A stretch of DNA of 64,000 bases, taken from the NCBI RefSeq assembly GCF_001439685.1, contig NZ_JYLH01000017.1, positions 62,001-126,000 on the forward strand, given 5' to 3'. A program made the position numbers and the translations under genes. The DNA comes from Pseudomonas libanensis (GTDB taxonomy: Bacteria; Pseudomonadota; Gammaproteobacteria; Pseudomonadales; Pseudomonadaceae). The notes beneath the pieces are model-generated. The model had not been told where the DNA came from. It was given only the letters and a program-made list of their open reading frames with translations, and searched no databases. This document shows, piece after piece, positions 62,151 to 64,000 of the stretch (its first letter is position 1; every line of letters starts with the position of its first letter).

Positions 62151-62783
62151 TCAGAACGGCTCGTTACCCCGTCGGCGAAACCAGCCGGTCAACGACAGGC
62201 GCTCTCGAGTGGCCGGCAGGACTTCGTGGGGCACTTCGCCCGACAGGAACACCACCAGGCAACCGCCAACGGGCACCACGTCGTATTCAACGCCGCCCTT
62301 GAGGTACATGCGCAACTGGCCACCGTGTTCGGGCAACCAGGCGTCGTTCAAGTAGACCACCGCCGAGACCATGCGCCGGTCATCATCGCGAAAACGGTCC
62401 ACATGCTTAAGGTAAAAGGCCCCGGGCGGGTACATTGCGAAGTGGCTTTCGAAATCTTCCAGGCCCAGGAACAGGCTGCGGTTCATCGCCAGGCGCAGGC
62501 CGTCCATCACCGCCATATAGGTGTCGCAGACCGCCGCGTCACCTTCTTCCAGCCACTGGATATGGTCACCGCGAATGCCCTCGCGAATCTCCTGGGCCGG
62601 CCCGCGCCCCACCGCTGCCGGTGCCAGTTCACCTTCAGCCGCACGTTTATGGCACTCAGCAGCGAGTTCCAGGGTCAGAGCCTGGGGCAGGAAGCCATTC
62701 TGCTGAGACCAGCCTTTTTCGGCCAGGTCGTCGACGATGCGTTGCAGCAGCGGGTGATCGAGGGGTATTTGCATGGCGCGCAT
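62151..62783 (-). CDS. 2OG-Fe(II) oxygenase family protein
   Basis: A 210-residue prolyl-4-hydroxylase-like dioxygenase. The iron site is visible as HVD in FYLKHVDRFRDDDRRMVS and the distal His in SGEVPHEVLP, with the 2-oxoglutarate Arg in ATRERLSLTGWFRRR. The core strand reads SAVVYLNDAWLPEHGGQLRMY. Substrate is unknown; related bacterial enzymes hydroxylate proteins such as EF-Tu. Three ATGs lie close together (62792, 62783, 62774); I chose the middle one. Confidence 0.85.
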   Translation of the reverse strand: MRAMQIPLDHPLLQRIVDDLAEKGWSQQNGFLPQALTLELAAECHKRAAEGELAPAAVGRGPAQEIREGIRGDHIQWLEEGDAAVCDTYMAVMDGLRLAMNRSLFLGLEDFESHFAMYPPGAFYLKHVDRFRDDDRRMVSAVVYLNDAWLPEHGGQLRMYLKGGVEYDVVPVGGCLVVFLSGEVPHEVLPATRERLSLTGWFRRRGNEPF

Positions 62784-62914
62784 AGTATCCATACGCCTGT
62801 GAATCCGACAGAGCCGCTGAGCGTCTGAATACACTTTAGTCAGGTGACTGATAGGACTTCTCGACAAATCCTACGCCCGACACGGACAATAGTGGCCGAC
62901 TGACAGGAGTCCAT

Positions 62915-63667
62915 ATGCGTCGTTTGTTATTTTCCGTGTTGATGCTCTGCGTTTTGCCCGCGTGGGCAGACGGCTATGACCAGTTATACAAGGTCGCCGG
63001 CTGGGCCGAACAACGTGCGCATTTCAATGACGCCCTCAGCGCCGCCCAGCAACGCTATCGCAATAGTCTGCCGCCAGCGGTGTACCAGGCGCTGGTGGAC
63101 AACAGCAATAAGCGCTTTGCCGCCCAGGCCATGGACCAGCGTGCCGAGGCGCAACTGCGCAAGCACTTGCCCGACCCGAAACCGGCCCTGGAATTTTTCC
63201 AATCGCCCCTGGGGCGCAAGATTGTCGCCGCCGAATTGCTGGCTACCCGCCGCGACCAGTTGGCGAAGAACGCCCAGGGCCTGCCGAAAATCCAGGCCGA
63301 AGCCACCCGCAACCTGATCATCGGCCACCTGGCCCAGGCGCTGCCTGCTCGTGAAGCCGGGGCGGAAGTCAGCCTGGCGATTGCCGGCGTGGCGGCCGAC
63401 AGCTTGAGCCAGATGATCCCCGGCCTGCTTGGCGGTGGCCAGGCACAAGGGATGTTGAATGGGCAGCGCGAGCGGCTGATGCAGCAGATCGACAAGGATT
63501 TGAACAACACCTTGCTGTATGTGTACCGGGATCTGTCCGACCCGGAGCTGGAAGAATTCGCCACCTTTGCCGAGTCGCCGCAGGGCAAGGCGTATTACCA
63601 GGCTGCCCTTGCAGCCATTCGCGCAGGGCTTGCCGTTGGTCAAAGCACCTCAAGCCTGACGCAGTAA
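62915..63667 (+). CDS. DUF2059 family exported protein
   Basis: A 250-residue protein with signal peptide 1-19 (LLFSVLMLCVLPAWA). The mature part is mainly helical, and its C-terminal half carries a DUF2059-like block (LYVYRDLSDPELEEFATFAESPQGKAYYQA). CAGGAG lies just before the ATG. Function unknown. It is convergent with the hydrolase gene at the window end. Confidence 0.8.
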   Translation: MRRLLFSVLMLCVLPAWADGYDQLYKVAGWAEQRAHFNDALSAAQQRYRNSLPPAVYQALVDNSNKRFAAQAMDQRAEAQLRKHLPDPKPALEFFQSPLGRKIVAAELLATRRDQLAKNAQGLPKIQAEATRNLIIGHLAQALPAREAGAEVSLAIAGVAADSLSQMIPGLLGGGQAQGMLNGQRERLMQQIDKDLNNTLLYVYRDLSDPELEEFATFAESPQGKAYYQAALAAIRAGLAVGQSTSSLTQ

Positions 63668-63670
63668 ACC

Positions 63671-63745
63671 CTGTGGGAGCTGGCTTGCCTGCGATTGCGA
63701 CCTGTCAGTTACACCGCTATCGCAGGCAAGCCAGCTCCCACATTT
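63671..63745. repeat. REP doublet (GTGGGAGCTGGCTTGCC type)
   Basis: Inverted pair between the convergent ends of the DUF2059 gene and the partial hydrolase gene. Confidence 0.92.
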
Positions 63746-63753
63746 GGATTGCG

Positions 63754-64000
63754 TTATTTCAGGTGGCTTGTGAGAAAACTGAAGTACTCATTACGAATCT
63801 GCGGAATCTCATTGGCCAAGTGATGCCGACCCCGCTTGAGCATCAACACCTCGGGCCGGTCGAACTTCCCCCGCAGCACCTGCAAATTGTGTTGCCAATC
63901 CACCGTCATATCTTCCTCACCCTGCACTATCACCGGTCGCCGTGGGCTGCGTGGCGCGGCTTCGATGCGTTTGATCCAGCGCGCTAGCGCCCCCACCCAG
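63754..64000 (-). CDS. Alpha/beta hydrolase (partial, N-terminus outside window)
   Basis: The frame is open to the window edge; the ATG near 63996 is probably internal. The visible C-terminal 80 or so residues include VIVQGEEDMTVDWQHN (catalytic acid region) and LKRGRHHLANE (catalytic His), the normal end of a lysophospholipase-like alpha/beta hydrolase. The nucleophile Ser is beyond the window. The class is supported, the specific role is not. Confidence 0.75.
   Translation of the reverse strand, partial: WVGALARWIKRIEAAPRSPRRPVIVQGEEDMTVDWQHNLQVLRGKFDRPEVLMLKRGRHHLANEIPQIRNEYFSFLTSHLK

Overview
The window is a chromosomal segment of a Pseudomonas of the P. fluorescens group. I base this on GC-rich Pseudomonas-style coding, on many REP doublets of the GTGGGAGC...GCTTGCC type between genes, and on gene order. 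From memory, the core order (rpoH-ftsXEY, two M16 peptidases, rsmD, aldehyde dehydrogenase/GMC oxidoreductase, coaD, ferredoxin, mutM, ilvD, folA, thyA-lgt, ptsP-rppH, ilvA-rpiA, AaaA-type autotransporter, D2HGDH-serA) parallels about PA0375 down to PA0308 of P. aeruginosa PAO1. No rRNA, tRNA, prophage, CRISPR array or transposase gene was seen.

Layout. 1-10.1 kb: envelope, division and protein quality control (DUF423, mtgA, rpoH, ftsYEX), a catalytic/non-catalytic M16 peptidase pair, rsmD and a YheT hydrolase. 10.1-16.5 kb: a sulfurtransferase, then a TetR regulator divergent from a coniferyl-aldehyde-type dehydrogenase, followed by a Tat lipoprotein and a GMC flavoprotein (a probable alcohol-to-acid oxidation module), coaD and a ferredoxin. 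16.5-16.9 kb: a 380-bp element with 21-bp terminal inverted repeats and a 6-bp flanking direct repeat, apparently inserted at the edge of a REP doublet. 17-23.5 kb: mutM, an HDOD protein, rlmI, an MFS exporter and ilvD. 23.7-27.7 kb: an iron-uptake surface-signalling system (FecI-type sigma, FecR-type regulator, TonB receptor with an STN domain). 28-34 kb: phosphorylcholine phosphatase, cystine symporter, folA and an uncharacterised membrane-protein/GTPase pair (DUF2868/DUF3482).

34-40.8 kb: a co-directional aminophosphonate cluster. It has a PhnZ-like HD-domain oxygenase with every expected metal ligand and the substrate-gating Tyr/Glu, a FAD amine oxidoreductase, a three-gene ABC importer of the 2-aminoethylphosphonate type and a LysR regulator. 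No PhnY, PhnW or PhnX gene is present here, so the reaction sequence is open. 40.8-43.6 kb: a Cd/Zn/Pb efflux ATPase divergent from a CadR-type MerR regulator, with a clear MerR operator between them.

43.7-64 kb: mostly core genes (thyA, lgt, an NRDE protein, ptsP, rppH, a HAD phosphatase, ilvA, rpiA), an M28 aminopeptidase autotransporter, two tandem SdiA-regulated-type membrane-anchored proteins, a FAH-family protein, D-2-hydroxyglutarate dehydrogenase divergent from serA (known to be metabolically coupled), a DUF4399 protein, a one-lobe remnant of a solute-binding protein, a 2OG-Fe(II) oxygenase, a DUF2059 protein and the end of an alpha/beta hydrolase. REP doublets occur at about 16 places, mostly between convergent 3' ends. 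The sites most worth checking are the TIR element, the phosphonate cluster, the GMC/Tat module, the DUF2868/DUF3482 pair and the single-lobe binding protein.
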